This document shows positions 40,644 through 50,941 of a DNA stretch of 64,000 bases, in pieces (positions within the stretch are counted from its first letter, which is position 1; the number at the start of each line of letters is the position of its first letter). Origin of the DNA: Clostridium sp. CAG:571 (lineage in GTDB: Bacteria > Bacillota > Clostridia > TANB77 > CAG-508). The stretch spans positions 53,036-117,035 of the forward strand of contig HF999519.1 of the NCBI GenBank assembly GCA_000434015.1, given 5' to 3'. The notes beneath the pieces were generated by a model. The model was not told where the DNA came from. It saw only the letters and a list, made by a program, of their open reading frames with translations, and did not search any database. A program made the position numbers and the translations under genes.

Positions 40644-41324
40644 ATGTTAATTACATTTATAAGAGCAATTATTTTATACATAATTGTTTTGATAGTAATG
40701 AGATTAATGGGAAAGAGGGAAATTGGGCAATTACAACCATTTGAACTTGCAATTGCAATTATGATTGCAGATCTTGCATCAATACCAATGACTGAAATTG
40801 GTATCCCGATTTCTAAAGGAATTATACCAATACTTGGACTTTTAGTAATGCATTTATTAATATCTTTTATTAATTTAAAAAGTATAAAATTAAGAGAATT
40901 AATTTGTGGAAAACCAGCAATACTAATATATAGAGGAAAAATAGATGAAAAAGTATTAAAAAAAGAGCGCTTTACTATTAATGAATTACAAGAAAGGCTA
41001 AGAGGAAATAATATTGTAAATATTGGAGATGTAGAATATGCAATTTTGGAAACGAATGGAGAAGTAACAGTTATACAAAAACCAAATAAAAGAAATTCAA
41101 TTCCAGAAGATTTTAATATTATGCCAGATTATGAAGGTATACCATATGATTTAGTAATAGATGGAGTAATAATGGAAGAAAATTTAAAAAAGATAGGGAA
41201 GAATTATATTTGGCTAGAAAGACAAGTAGAAAAATTTAATATGAAGCCAAAAGATGCGCTAGTTGTTACATTAGATGGAAAAGGTCAAATTTTTTGCCAA
41301 AAGAAAGAAGAGAAAGGAAATTAA
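40644..41324 (+). CDS. YetF-like DUF421 membrane protein
   Basis: 226 residues. Three N-terminal transmembrane helices (IRAIILYIIVLIVMRLMGKR with conserved MGKREIGQL), then the DUF421 cytoplasmic domain ending LVVTLDGKGQIF. YetF relatives help spore germination in Bacillus, but the biochemical role is unclear. RBS AAGGAGAA. A DUF4363 gene starts three bases later, a pairing typical of clostridia. Confidence 0.9.
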   Translation: MLITFIRAIILYIIVLIVMRLMGKREIGQLQPFELAIAIMIADLASIPMTEIGIPISKGIIPILGLLVMHLLISFINLKSIKLRELICGKPAILIYRGKIDEKVLKKERFTINELQERLRGNNIVNIGDVEYAILETNGEVTVIQKPNKRNSIPEDFNIMPDYEGIPYDLVIDGVIMEENLKKIGKNYIWLERQVEKFNMKPKDALVVTLDGKGQIFCQKKEEKGN

Positions 41325-41327
41325 GAT

Positions 41328-41726
41328 ATGTATAAAGAAATAATAATTATTATATTGATTGTTATTTTAATAATTGTAGGAAATGTTATTACTCAAAATT
41401 ATACAAAAGATACTGTCAAAATCATGCAGAACGATTTAGATTTAATAAAAGATGATTTTAAAAAAGAGGAAAAAACAAAAGAAATAGAAAAGGTAGTTGA
41501 AAAAAAAGTACAAGAAGCAATTAACCATTGGAATAGTAAAAAAAGTAATTTAGCATATTATTTGGAACATGATGAATTAGAAAAGATAGAAGAAGAGTTA
41601 GCAGCACTTAATGCCAATATAGTAACAAATGATTATGAACAGGGAATAGAAAATTTAGATAGATGTTACTTTTTATTAGAACATGTTAAAGAAAAAGAAA
41701 CTATAACATTAAGTAATATTTTTTAG
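41328..41726 (+). CDS. DUF4363 family protein
   Basis: 132 residues with one N-terminal transmembrane helix (IIIIILIVILIIVGNVI) followed by an extracytoplasmic helical domain with EHDELEKIEEELAALNANI. It starts three bases after the YetF-like gene and is likely its functional partner. A terminator follows. Confidence 0.8.
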   Translation: MYKEIIIIILIVILIIVGNVITQNYTKDTVKIMQNDLDLIKDDFKKEEKTKEIEKVVEKKVQEAINHWNSKKSNLAYYLEHDELEKIEEELAALNANIVTNDYEQGIENLDRCYFLLEHVKEKETITLSNIF

Positions 41727-41795
41727 AAAAGTAGAAAATATATAAAAAGAGTGCAAAGAATGTAAGAAATTAGATTAAAAATAAGAGTAATATAA

Positions 41796-41845
41796 AAAGA
41801 GCTTAAATTTTTATTAATGTGTTTAATAGAATTTAAGCTTTTTTT
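41796..41845 (+). terminator. Terminator after DUF4363
   Basis: AAAGAGCTTAAATT pairs with AATTTAAGCTTTTT across a ~20-base loop, followed by T residues. Confidence 0.7.
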
Positions 41846-41919
41846 ACATTTTAGATTTTATGTGCATTAATAAAACTTGAGTTATTATTGATATGTAGTA
41901 CTAAAAGAATAAATAAAAC

Positions 41920-42677
41920 TTATTCTTTGGAAATTAAATCATCCATATTATATAATCCACTTTTTTTATTAACAATAAATTCAGCTGCTTTTAAAGCTCC
42001 TTCTGCAAAAACAGATCTAGAATATGATGTGTGTTTTATTTCTAGTGTTTCATTTTCTCCATAAAATTGTACAATATGTTCTCCTACAATGTTTCCTCCT
42101 CTAATTGAAGAAAAACCAATTTCATTTTTAGATCTTTTTTCATGCTTATTATGACGATTAAATTCATATTTTAAAGTATTTCCTAAACTTTCGTTTATTT
42201 TGTCTGCAAGAAGAAGGGCTGTACCACTTGGACTATCAATTTTTCTGTTATGATGAGTTTCTATAATTTCAATATCAGTATTTTTTAAAATAGGGGCAAT
42301 AATAGTAAGTATTTTTGCCATTAAATTTATATCATAAGACATATTAGAAGATTTGAAAATTGGAATATCTTTTGAAAAAGAATCTATTATATTCAATTCT
42401 TCTTCTGAAAATCCTGTTGTAGCAATAACAATTGGAACTTTCTTATTTTTAGCATAATTTAATATATTTAAAGTGGCTTTTGGAATAGAAAAGTCGATTA
42501 TTACATCTGGTTTTACATTTATAGAAGTAATATCTGTAAAAACAGGAAATGCAAATAAGCCTGTATTTTCTTTATCAAATCCTCCGGATTATATTCATAT
42601 TTTCATTTTTCATTATCAATTTTCCAACTTCTTGTCCCATATGTCCGATTACATCCATTAATTAATATATTTATCAT
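41920..42677 (-). CDS. dapB: 4-hydroxy-tetrahydrodipicolinate reductase, two +1 frameshifts at CGG
   Basis: 251 residues when both shifts are made, a normal length. Start ATG at 42677 with ATGGAGGA. The first shift (Gly11) restores the nucleotide-binding loop INGCNGHMGQ; the second (Gly31) restores NIIGGFDKEN. Later motifs are DFSIPKA, ATTGF, IIETHHNRKIDSPSGTAL and GGNIVGEH, the last containing DHDPR substrate residues. It reduces HTPA with NAD(P)H in lysine/DAP synthesis. In the zero frame the protein would stop at residue ~19. dapA and asd nearby also carry CGG sites. Confidence 0.95.
42583..42586 (-). other. +1 frameshift site CGGA, second in dapB
   Basis: Zero-frame ATC CGG AGG; the frame resumes as ATC (C) GGA GGA TTT. 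The restored residue is Gly31. Confidence 0.93.
42644..42647 (-). other. +1 frameshift site CGGA, first in dapB
   Basis: Zero-frame AAT CGG ACA; the frame resumes as AAT (C) GGA CAT ATG GGA. The restored Gly11 belongs to the invariant GxxGxMG Rossmann loop. Confidence 0.95.
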
Positions 42678-42744
42678 TTTTTTCCTCCATAAATTTATAA
42701 TAAAATTAAGCCTCTAAAAAAATATTTTAAAGGCTAAAACTTTT

Positions 42745-43275
42745 TTATACTATTCTAAAGAATACTAGGCATAAGAAAATATATGCATATCTGAATAATT
42801 TTCTTTTCTTAAAATAGTTAAAATAATGATTATAAGATTCTTCAAGAGCACAGTATTTGTCGGTTAAAGTTATAATATATCCTTCTATGTACTTTGGTGG
42901 AATAATAGTTATTGGCCACATATGTTTTAAAATAATATCTTTTTCCTTTTCGTTTAGATCAAAAAGTTTAGAAGCATTATTTAAAGCTATACGAGGATGT
43001 CTAAAACCATGAAATCTTTTGTGTTCTGGTTGCTTTTTACGCCAGTCGTATAAAAATAAATCATGAAGCATTCCTGCACGTGAGACAGAAATATAATCTA
43101 AATTTAATTTTTTACATATTAAATAACTATAAAATGCAACATTATAACAATGATCAAAGCAATTTGTATCATAATGCTGTCTATATAACTTCATTTTTTG
43201 TACAGTTGGATGATTTGCTAAATCATATATAATCATATTAAATTCTTCAATATCTTTTGTTAATGATTTTTTCAT
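42745..43275 (-). CDS. HD-domain phosphohydrolase
   Basis: 176 residues. HD-superfamily ligands: His in TNCFDHCYNVAF, the HD pair in GMLHDLFLYDW, and downstream HxW and Asp (LTDKYCALEES). Cytoplasmic; acts on an unknown nucleotide or phosphate ester. It lies between dapB and dapA on the same strand, but no link to lysine synthesis is apparent. Common annotation in clostridia: HD family hydrolase. Confidence 0.85.
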   Translation of the reverse strand: MKKSLTKDIEEFNMIIYDLANHPTVQKMKLYRQHYDTNCFDHCYNVAFYSYLICKKLNLDYISVSRAGMLHDLFLYDWRKKQPEHKRFHGFRHPRIALNNASKLFDLNEKEKDIILKHMWPITIIPPKYIEGYIITLTDKYCALEESYNHYFNYFKKRKLFRYAYIFLCLVFFRIV

Positions 43276-43338
43276 AAAAACTCCTAATTTAAAAGTTATT
43301 TTTCACTATAAAACAATTATAACATTTTTATATGCTTT

Positions 43339-44224
43339 TTACAATATACCATATTTAGTCATTTCAGATTTTAATAAATCTATTTTAGAAGAACTTAAGT
43401 CTGTTAATGGTAATCTTGGACTACCAAAATTATATCCCATTAAATTTAAAGCCATTTTGACAGGAATAGGGTTTACTTCGCAAAATAGAGCTTGGATTAA
43501 AGGTAAAGCCTCTAATTGCATAGAAATTGAATCTTTAATATTTCCACTAAAAAAGTTTTTGGTAATAAGACTTGCTTTTTTAGGTGCTATATTAGAAAGA
43601 ACAGAAATAACACCAAGGCCACCAAGTGAAAGAACAGGAAGAATTTGATCATCATTACCAGAATATATATGTAAATCATCTTTACATAGATTTGCAATTT
43701 CAGCAACTTGTGAGATATTACCACTTGCTTCTTTTATAGCAACTATGTTATCTATTTTTGATAATTCGAAGCAGGTTTTTGGTAATATATTTAAACCTGT
43801 TCTACTTGGAACGTTATATAAAATTATAGGTAAACTAGTTTCTTTAGCTATAGCTTCATAGTGCTTTATTAATCCGATTTTGAGTCGTTTTGTTATAATA
43901 TGGAGTAACAATTAACAAGCCATCTACTCCAATTTCTTCTGAATATTTTGATAATTCTATTACAGATTTTGTACAATTACCACCAGTTCCAGCAATTACA
44001 GGAATTCTTTTTCTTACAGTATCTACTGCAAATTTGATTGTTTGTTTTTTTTCTTCTAAAGTCATGGTAGAAGATTCACCTGTTGTGCCACAAACGATGA
44101 TTGCATTTACTCCTTCTTTAATTTGAAATTCTAATAATTTTTTAAATTCAGAAAAATTAATCCCATTTTCTGTAAAAGGGGTTACAATAGCTGTACCACA
44201 GCCTTTAAATAATATTTTTTTCAT
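43339..44224 (-). CDS. dapA: 4-hydroxy-tetrahydrodipicolinate synthase, +1 frameshift at CGG
   Basis: 294 residues through the shift, the usual size. The N-terminal half has [10 protein letters not shown] and [13 protein letters not shown]; the shift gives Gly117 and [10 protein letters not shown], the standard continuation. The second half supplies YNVPSRTG and the Schiff-base lysine in VAIKEASGN. It condenses pyruvate and aspartate semialdehyde, the first step committed to DAP/lysine. The zero frame ends six residues after CGG begins, so the catalytic lysine depends on the shift. RBS AAGGAGTG. Confidence 0.96.
43873..43876 (-). other. +1 frameshift site CGGA in dapA
   Basis: Zero-frame CAA AAT CGG ATT; the frame resumes as AAT (C) GGA TTA ATA AAG. 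The restored residue is Gly117 of the YYNK-x4-NG motif. Confidence 0.95.
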
Positions 44225-44597
44225 AAAATCACTCCTTATTTATGAGAAGTATTAATAATTGTAGATAATATATTTATATAATCTATGCAATGATTATATG
44301 ATAAGTGAAAGAAAAAATAAATGCTTTTAGATATTTTTATATAGTTATTAATTGTAAAAGTTAGTATAAAATATTAAATAATAGAAATAATAAAAGAAAC
44401 AATGCAAATGTAACAAAAATGAAATAAAAAAGTAACGAAAATGTAAAAAAAGAGCAAAACTTAGAACCACAAGGAATCTAAGTCTGAAAAAATAGAATAA
44501 AATAGAAAGATATATTGCAAAATAATATTAAAAATGTGTATACTAAAGAAGTAAAAAATAGGACGAAATGTCAAAAAACTAAGGAGGAGTATATAAT
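44225..44597. other. Divergent intergenic region (373 bases)
   Basis: Between dapA (minus) and a surface-protein gene (plus). Contains the promoter at 44515. A weak AGA/TCT-type inverted repeat lies near 44462-44485. No gene seen. Confidence 0.5.
44515..44544 (+). promoter_or_regulatory. Promoter of the surface-protein gene
   Basis: TTGCAA 44515-44520, 18-base spacer, TATACT 44539-44544. Confidence 0.55.
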
Positions 44598-46100
44598 ATG
44601 AAAAAAATTAAATCTTTAAGCATATTAATAATAGCTGCAATGTTATTAGCATTAATATGCCCAATTACATCAAATGCTGATACAACTATTCAATTTGAAG
44701 ATAGTGAATTAGCAGGACAAGTACAAAAATTTTTAGGAGATAAAGCCACTATATCTGGTAGTACTGTAACAATAACAGATGAAAGTGTACTTGCCAACAC
44801 ATCAACACAGCTTGATGTAGTTTTGTCAAACTGCAAAAGTTTAAAAGGGTTAGAAACTTTTATGCAAAAAGCTTCTAAAGTTGAAGGGGTAAGATTTCAA
44901 CTTAACGCTGAAAATTTTAACTTGGATTTGTCACCATTAAAGAGTGCAACTAATTTAAAACATTTAACAATTTCTGGATCAAATAAGACAACAACTTTAA
45001 ATATTTCTGGATTATCAGGTTTAACTAAAGTTGAAACATTAGGAATGAGTCATGTTAGTATTGATCAAAAAGTAGTAGAAGAAATTTCAAATATGAAAAG
45101 TTTAAAAAGTTCTACAGGAAGTGTTTGGAATAGTAAAAAAGTATTTATAAATTATAGTTCAAACATTATTTGTACAACAAGTGAAACAGCAGATAGTAAT
45201 GGAAATGTAAAAATAAGCTTACCAAGCTATTTAGTAGATCCAATAAGATATCATAAAGATCATAAAGATGTTTTTACAGCAGATAATGGAATCTCTTGTG
45301 AAGTTGTACCAACAGATAAAGCAACTTTAACTATAGTAGATGATGACAAAAATCCAAGTGTAACTGTAACAGCACCTTTAGAGGAATTACAATCTGGTAA
45401 TGTAAAGATTAAAATAGGAGGTTTAGGTTCTATAGCTTCATTAACTGAAAGACCTATCTCAGATTCAACAATTAGTTTTAAATATGTAAAAACAGCACTT
45501 AAAGTTGATGTGAAAAAAGATCCAACAACAAAAGATGCTGAAAAAGTAAAAGTAACAATAACAGCAAATAAAGAATTAGATCCTGATAAAACACCTAACG
45601 GATGGACTTTAGGAGAAGATGGAAAAACTTTAACAAAAGATTTTGATAAAAATGGTAAAGAAGATGTAAAAGTAGTTGCAAAAGATGGAGACGAAATAAC
45701 AGTGAATGTTGCTGTAGACAATATCAAAGAAGCAGATGATAAAAAAGATGATTTTAAAGTAATCAGCAAAACAGATGAAGATCAAGGAAATAATAAAGTT
45801 AAAGTAACAGTAACAACAAATAAAGAATTAGATCCTGACAAATTACCTAAAGGATGGACTTTGGGAGATGACAAAAAATCAGTTTGGAAAATAATGGACA
45901 AAGGTGCAACAGAAGAAATAACATTAGTTGCAAAAGATGGAAGTACATTAACTTATAATGTTGTAGCTGGTGGAGATAAAACACAAGCACCTACAAAAAT
46001 ACCTCAAACAGGTGTTAAAAATACTGTAATTGCAGTAGTTGCAGTAATTGCAATTGGTGGAGCAGTATTCTTTGTAAAATCAAGAAAAATGTTAAAATAA
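44598..46100 (+). CDS. Sortase-anchored surface protein with LRR-like region and two repeats
   Basis: 500 residues. The signal peptide ends near SNADT. Residues ~25-190 have a leucine-rich pattern (LKHLTISGSNKTTTLNISG). Two ~65-residue repeats follow at about 310-370 and 395-455, each with NKELDPDK-x-P-x-GWTLG. The C-terminus has IPQTG, a hydrophobic helix and SRKMLK, a cell-wall sorting signal identical in core to that of the protein at 9442. RBS AAGGAGGAG. Probably displayed on the wall for adhesion; ligand unknown. Confidence 0.85.
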   Translation: MKKIKSLSILIIAAMLLALICPITSNADTTIQFEDSELAGQVQKFLGDKATISGSTVTITDESVLANTSTQLDVVLSNCKSLKGLETFMQKASKVEGVRFQLNAENFNLDLSPLKSATNLKHLTISGSNKTTTLNISGLSGLTKVETLGMSHVSIDQKVVEEISNMKSLKSSTGSVWNSKKVFINYSSNIICTTSETADSNGNVKISLPSYLVDPIRYHKDHKDVFTADNGISCEVVPTDKATLTIVDDDKNPSVTVTAPLEELQSGNVKIKIGGLGSIASLTERPISDSTISFKYVKTALKVDVKKDPTTKDAEKVKVTITANKELDPDKTPNGWTLGEDGKTLTKDFDKNGKEDVKVVAKDGDEITVNVAVDNIKEADDKKDDFKVISKTDEDQGNNKVKVTVTTNKELDPDKLPKGWTLGDDKKSVWKIMDKGATEEITLVAKDGSTLTYNVVAGGDKTQAPTKIPQTGVKNTVIAVVAVIAIGGAVFFVKSRKMLK

Positions 46101-46112
46101 TTAAATAAAAAT

Positions 46113-46146
46113 AAAAAAATGTAAGGTTTTCCTTACATTTTTTTAT
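46113..46146. terminator. Bidirectional terminator between convergent genes
   Basis: 14-base perfect stem 46113-46126 / 46131-46144 with a TTTT loop. Confidence 0.85.
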
Positions 46147-46151
46147 TTTTA

Positions 46152-47166
46152 TTAGTTTTTATAAATTAATTTTTCTAATATTTGTATAGCATTAGTTGCA
46201 GCTCCTTTTCTTATATTGTCTGCAACAACCCAAATATTAATACCAGATTCAACTGAAAAATCTTGTCTAATTCTACCAACAAAGACTTCATTTTTACCAG
46301 AGACAAAAGAGGCAATTGGATATTTTTCTTTTGATGTATCATCTTCTACTATTATTCCGAGGAGAATTTTTTAATAAATTAATTACATCTGCTATGCAAA
46401 ATTTTTTCTCAAATTCTATATTTATAGATTCACTATGAGAATTAAAAACAGGAACTCTTACAGTGGTAGCTGTTACTTTTAAATCTGGTTTTCCTAAAAT
46501 TTTTTTTGTTTCGTTAATCATTTTTTCTTCTTCTTTAGTATAGCCATTATCTAGAAATGTATCTATTTGTGGTAAACAATTGTTAAAAATTGGATAAGAA
46601 AATTTTTGAAGATGATAAGATTGATTTTTATTAGAATAGCACATAATACCATTTTTTAAATCATTAATACCTTTTAGGCCAGCACCAGAAACTGCTTGGT
46701 ATGTAGAGTAGACTACTCTTTTTATAGTATATTTGTCATCTAAAGGTTTTAGGGCTACAACAGCTTGAATAGTAGAACAGTTCGGATTAGCAATAATGCC
46801 TTTATTATTATATACTTCATTGCCATTTACTTCAGGAACAACAAGAGGAACTTTTTTGTCCATTCTAAAAGCATTACTATTATCTATAACAGTACATCCT
46901 TTAGAAACTGCAATTGGTGAAAATTTTTGGGATGTATCTCCTCCAGCAGAGAATATTGCAAAATCAAAACCTTCATCAAATGAATTTTCAGTTAATTCTT
47001 TAACAATATATTCGTTTCCTTTAAAGTTAATTTTTTTTCCACTAGAACGATATGATGAAAAAAAAGTGTAATTAGAAATTGGTAAATTCTTTTCTTCTAA
47101 TATTTTTAAAGCTTCAGTACCAACAACGCCAGTAGCACCAACAATAGCTAATTTATAAGTTTTCAT
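46152..47166 (-). CDS. asd: Aspartate-semialdehyde dehydrogenase, +1 frameshift at CGG
   Basis: 337 residues through the shift, with a stop at 46152-46154. The N-terminal NADP loop is VGATGVVGTEAL; the catalytic Cys lies in ANPNCSTIQ. The shift gives Gly270 (NSPGIIVED) and then the conserved tail GRIRQD and VVADNIRKGAATNA, absent from the zero-frame product, which ends five codons after the CGG. It reduces aspartyl phosphate to aspartate semialdehyde, the substrate of DapA. RBS TAGGAGG. Confidence 0.95.
46356..46359 (-). other. +1 frameshift site CGGA in asd
   Basis: Zero-frame CCT CGG AAT; the frame resumes as CCT (C) GGA ATA ATA GTA. The restored Gly270 follows Pro as in the family's PGV motif. 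Confidence 0.93.
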
Positions 47167-47317
47167 AATTCAACCTCCTAAAAAAAATTAGTATATTTAA
47201 AGATTTTATATGAATATTATATGTTTAAAAATAAAAAAATAAACCGAGATAAAAAATATTTACAAATAAATTTTATTATGTAATAATAGAACTAGCGTTT
47301 GGAAGGAGATAAGTTTT

Positions 47318-49367
47318 ATGCTAGATTTAACAAAGGATGTAAAGTATGTTAAGGGAGTTGGACCTAATAGAGTTAAACTATTAAATAAAATAGGGATTTA
47401 TAATTTAGGAGATTTAATTACATATTATCCAAGGGACTATGAAGATAGAAGTAAACCAAGAATGATTCAAAATTTAGTAAATGGAGAAGATAGCTTAATA
47501 AAAGCTGTTGCTGTTTCAAGAGTAGTTGAAATACGATTAAAAAATAGAATGTGTATGTATAAATTAGTAGTACAAGATGAAACAGCTAAATGTACTATTA
47601 TATGGTTTAATCAAAGCTATTTGAAAAATAAATTTATAATAGGAGAAACTTATTATTTTTTTGGAAAAGCAAATATTAGAATGGGAAAATTTGAGATGAG
47701 TTCTCCTGTTTTTGATGATGTTAATACTAAAAATAATACAGGAAGAATAATTCCTATTTATTCTTCTACATATAGTTTGTCTCAAAATACTATTAGAAAA
47801 ATTATAGAAAATGGTTTAGAAATGGTAGATGGAAATTTAGAAGAGAATATGCCTGAATATATATTAGATAATTATAATCTTTTAGGAATAAATGAGGCCA
47901 CAAAAAAAGTACATTTTCCAGAAAGTTTTGAAGAATTTAAAGAAGCAAGAAAAAGATTAGTTTTTGAAGAACTGTTAACTATGCAAGTTGCCTTACTTGG
48001 ACTAAAAAATAAATATAGTAGAGATATTAAAGGAATAGAATTTGCAAAAGAATATAAATTTAGTGATATAATAAATGACTTACCATTTAATTTAACAAAT
48101 GCACAATTAAGAGTTTTACAAGAAATAGAAAATGATATGGAAAAAGATAAGTCTATGAATAGATTATTACAAGGAGATGTAGGATCAGGTAAAACTATAG
48201 TTTCTATAATAGCTGCATATAAAGCGGTAAAAAGTGGATATCAGGCAGCTATTATGGCACCAACTTCAATACTTGCAAGTCAGCATTTGGAAAGTTTTAC
48301 TGAAATATTAGAAAAATATAATATTAGATGTGAATTACTAATTAGCAGTATTACTAAAAAGAAAAAAGAAGAGATTTTGGAAAAATTAAAAAATGGTGAA
48401 ATAGATGTACTAATTGGTACGCATGCAATATTAGAAGATAATGTTATTTTTAAAAATCTTGGTTTGGTAGTAACAGATGAGCAACATAGATTTGGAGTAA
48501 GACAAAGAAGTAAAATCGCATCAAAAGGGAAAAATCCAGATGTTTTAGTAATGACAGCAACACCTATTCCAAGAACATTAGCACTTATTTTATATGGTGA
48601 CTTAGATATTTCTATTATTGATGAATTACCACCAAATAGAAAAAAAATAGATACTTTTGCAGTTACTAAACAAATGGAAGAAAGGGTGAATAACTTTATA
48701 AAAAAGCAAATTGAAGAAGGAAGGCAATGTTATATAGTTTGTCCACTTGTAGAAGAAAATGAAGAAATAGATGCTAAATCTGTATTAGAACTTGCAGAAA
48801 AATATAAAAATGAAACGTTTAAAGAGTATAAAGTTGAATATATACATGGAAAAATGAGACCAAAAGAAAAAGATGAAATAATGTTAGAATTTAAAGAAGG
48901 AAAAATTGATATTTTAATTTCTACAACAGTTATAGAAGTAGGAGTAAATGTTCCAAATAGTAGCATAATGGTTATAGAAAATGCAGAAAGATTTGGTCTT
49001 GCAGCACTTCATCAATTAAGAGGAAGAGTAGGAAGAGGTGAATATAAGTCTTATTGTATATTAAAATATAATTCTAAATCTGATGTTGTAAGACAAAGAA
49101 TGAAAATAATGCAAGATACAAATGATGGATTTGTAATTGCAGAAAAGGATTTAGAACTAAGGGGAACAGGAGAGTTTTTTGGGACAAAACAGCATGGAAT
49201 TCCAGATTTTAAAATAGCTAATTTATTCGAAGATATTCCTATTTTAAAAATGGTTCAAGATTTATCTAAAAAGATTGAAGAAGAAGATCCACGGATTAGA
49301 GTTAGAAAAAAATAGAAAATTAAAGAATATTATAAATAATAAGTTTAAAGATAGAATTGAAATCTAG
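47318..49367 (+). CDS. recG: ATP-dependent DNA helicase RecG, +1 frameshift at CGG
   Basis: 682 residues through the shift, near the usual 680. N-terminal wedge/OB domain (VKYVKGVGPNRVKLL), Walker A GDVGSGKT, DEQH box (TDEQHRFGV), motif III TATPIPRTL, and motif VI LRGRVGRG. The shift at Gly659 converts the end DPRIRVRKK into DPGLELEKN and a further 20 residues, matching RecG tails (DPxLexxEN). It remodels stalled forks and Holliday junctions. RBS TGGAAGGAG. A strong terminator follows. Confidence 0.96.
49292..49295 (+). other. +1 frameshift site CGGA in recG
   Basis: Zero-frame GAT CCA CGG ATT; the frame resumes as CCA (C) GGA TTA GAG. The restored residue is Gly659, 23 residues before the end. 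Confidence 0.9.
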
Positions 49368-49421
49368 TATATAGAATAGATATAAAAAATGTGAAAAGTA
49401 GATATATTTAAAGATTAAAAC

Positions 49422-49455
49422 AAAGGAGAGCTGATAATTTTGCTCTCCTTTTATA
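49422..49455 (+). terminator. Terminator after recG
   Basis: AAAGGAGAGC (49422-49431) pairs with GCTCTCCTTT (49442-49451), then T residues. Confidence 0.85.
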
Positions 49456-49499
49456 AATTTTATATAAAAAGTGCATAAAGAAAATAGTAAAATATAAAT

Positions 49500-50387
49500 T
49501 TAAAAATGCAAGTTCTTTCCTTTAGATTGATTTATTGAAGATAGCTCTGTACTTATTAATTTATATGTTTTGCAAATATCACAGTCAGTGCAAATATATA
49601 ATCTTTTTTCAAATATAGATTTTAGAGTTTTTATAAAATCATCTTCTATATTAATTAAATGCACATTAATTTTTTCAGGAAGTAGATCTAGCAATGTATT
49701 TAATATATAGTCATTAGAAGAGAAGGTAATATCTGATAAATATTTTGCATTAAAAACATTTTTAGAGACAGATATAATATTTTTATTTTCATCTAAAAGT
49801 ATTGAATCTTCACCCATATAAATCAAGTGAATTAGTTCTTTATTTGGTTTTTTTGAATATATATATAATTTTAATAGATCAATAAATTCTCTATACTCTT
49901 TTTCCAAAATGAATTTATTAACAGAAACATCTACAATATAGTCTAAAGATTTTGTATAATCAGAAATTCTAAAATTTACAAATCCTGAAAGAATCATAGA
50001 GTTATGTTCCATTATATATTCAAATACAGAAACCCAAATTGTTTCTCTTTTATTTGCATAGTTGGATATGTTTTTTAATTTTAAAATGTTAAGGCAATCT
50101 TTTTTTATTTCATCTTTTTCATAGGAGTCGAAATAAAAATAATTAAAGTTAATAATGTGACTTAGTATTTTTTCTTCATAAAATTTTATAATGCAATCAG
50201 TAATAATATCAGATAATTGATTAAAAAATAGGTATAAATCGTTACCTGTGTAATGTATAATAACATTTTTATATAATCTAAATTCATTATTTCTATAATA
50301 TATATTTTCGATATTTGAATCTGAAAATCTTTTTAGTAGATAGTTTATTATGTTGGTATTATTTGTTTTTATACAAAAAGATTTCAT
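49500..50387 (-). CDS. ytxC: Putative sporulation protein YtxC
   Basis: 295 residues. Matches YtxC in length and pattern: the segment ETIWVSVFEYIMEHNSMILS and the central GFVNFRISDY are characteristic. A Cys cluster (CTDCDICKTY) lies near the C-terminus. Role in sporulation is assigned by family only. RBS AAAGGAGCTC. Single-gene unit on the minus strand. Confidence 0.8.
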   Translation of the reverse strand: MKSFCIKTNNTNIINYLLKRFSDSNIENIYYRNNEFRLYKNVIIHYTGNDLYLFFNQLSDIITDCIIKFYEEKILSHIINFNYFYFDSYEKDEIKKDCLNILKLKNISNYANKRETIWVSVFEYIMEHNSMILSGFVNFRISDYTKSLDYIVDVSVNKFILEKEYREFIDLLKLYIYSKKPNKELIHLIYMGEDSILLDENKNIISVSKNVFNAKYLSDITFSSNDYILNTLLDLLPEKINVHLINIEDDFIKTLKSIFEKRLYICTDCDICKTYKLISTELSSINQSKGKNLHF

Positions 50388-50695
50388 GAATAAAAGAGCT
50401 CCTTTCTATTATATAAGAATAGTATCTACTAAAAAATCGATAGATATACATATTTTATTCAATAAGAGAAAAAATGGTAACTTGTATGTTATAAAATTAA
50501 TAATGAATTAGTATTAAATATAAAAAATAAGATTTTGAAAATATATTTTAATTTCTTAGATATAGAACTAATAATAAATTAATTATATATTTGATAAATA
50601 AAATAAATATAACATCACGGAATTATGTAAAACACATATAATATAGTAGTAACAAAAAAATATAAATTTTAATGTTACTATAAGGGGGAAAATAT
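50388..50695. other. Divergent intergenic region (308 bases)
   Basis: Between ytxC (minus) and a small membrane protein (plus). AT-rich; a TATAAT at ~50638 is a possible -10 box. No gene or strong structure seen. Confidence 0.5.
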
Positions 50696-50941
50696 ATGAT
50701 GGAAGAATATATGTGTGAAAAAAAAGATTGTGGTAGAAAAGAGAAAAAGAGATGTTGTATAGATTTAATTATAGTTATAATATCAATAGCGTTAATATTT
50801 ACAATAGGATTAATAGTTGGAGCTTTAGTTTCATCAACAATAATTTCAGCTTTAGCATCAATAATAGTGCTTGCAATAGTATTTGCAATACTTTTATTAA
50901 TAAGAATTATAATGTTAATATGTTGTAATAAAAAATGTTAA
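50696..50941 (+). CDS. Small two-helix membrane protein with Cys-rich ends
   Basis: 81 residues behind a TAAGGGGGAAA RBS. Two long hydrophobic helices flanked by Cys-containing polar ends (CEKKDCGRKEKKRCC at the N-terminus, CCNKKC at the C-terminus). The paired cysteines at both ends could bind metal or form disulfides. I do not recognise the family. Confidence 0.65.
   Translation: MMEEYMCEKKDCGRKEKKRCCIDLIIVIISIALIFTIGLIVGALVSSTIISALASIIVLAIVFAILLLIRIIMLICCNKKC

Noticed and set aside
43339..44224. dapA as two separate genes
   Set aside because: Each half lacks part of the barrel; joined through the CGG shift they give a single 294-residue DapA of normal size.
45260..45769. 169-codon open frame on the minus strand inside the surface-protein gene
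   Set aside because: It is antisense to a protein with signal peptide, repeats and sorting signal; no RBS and no recognisable motif.
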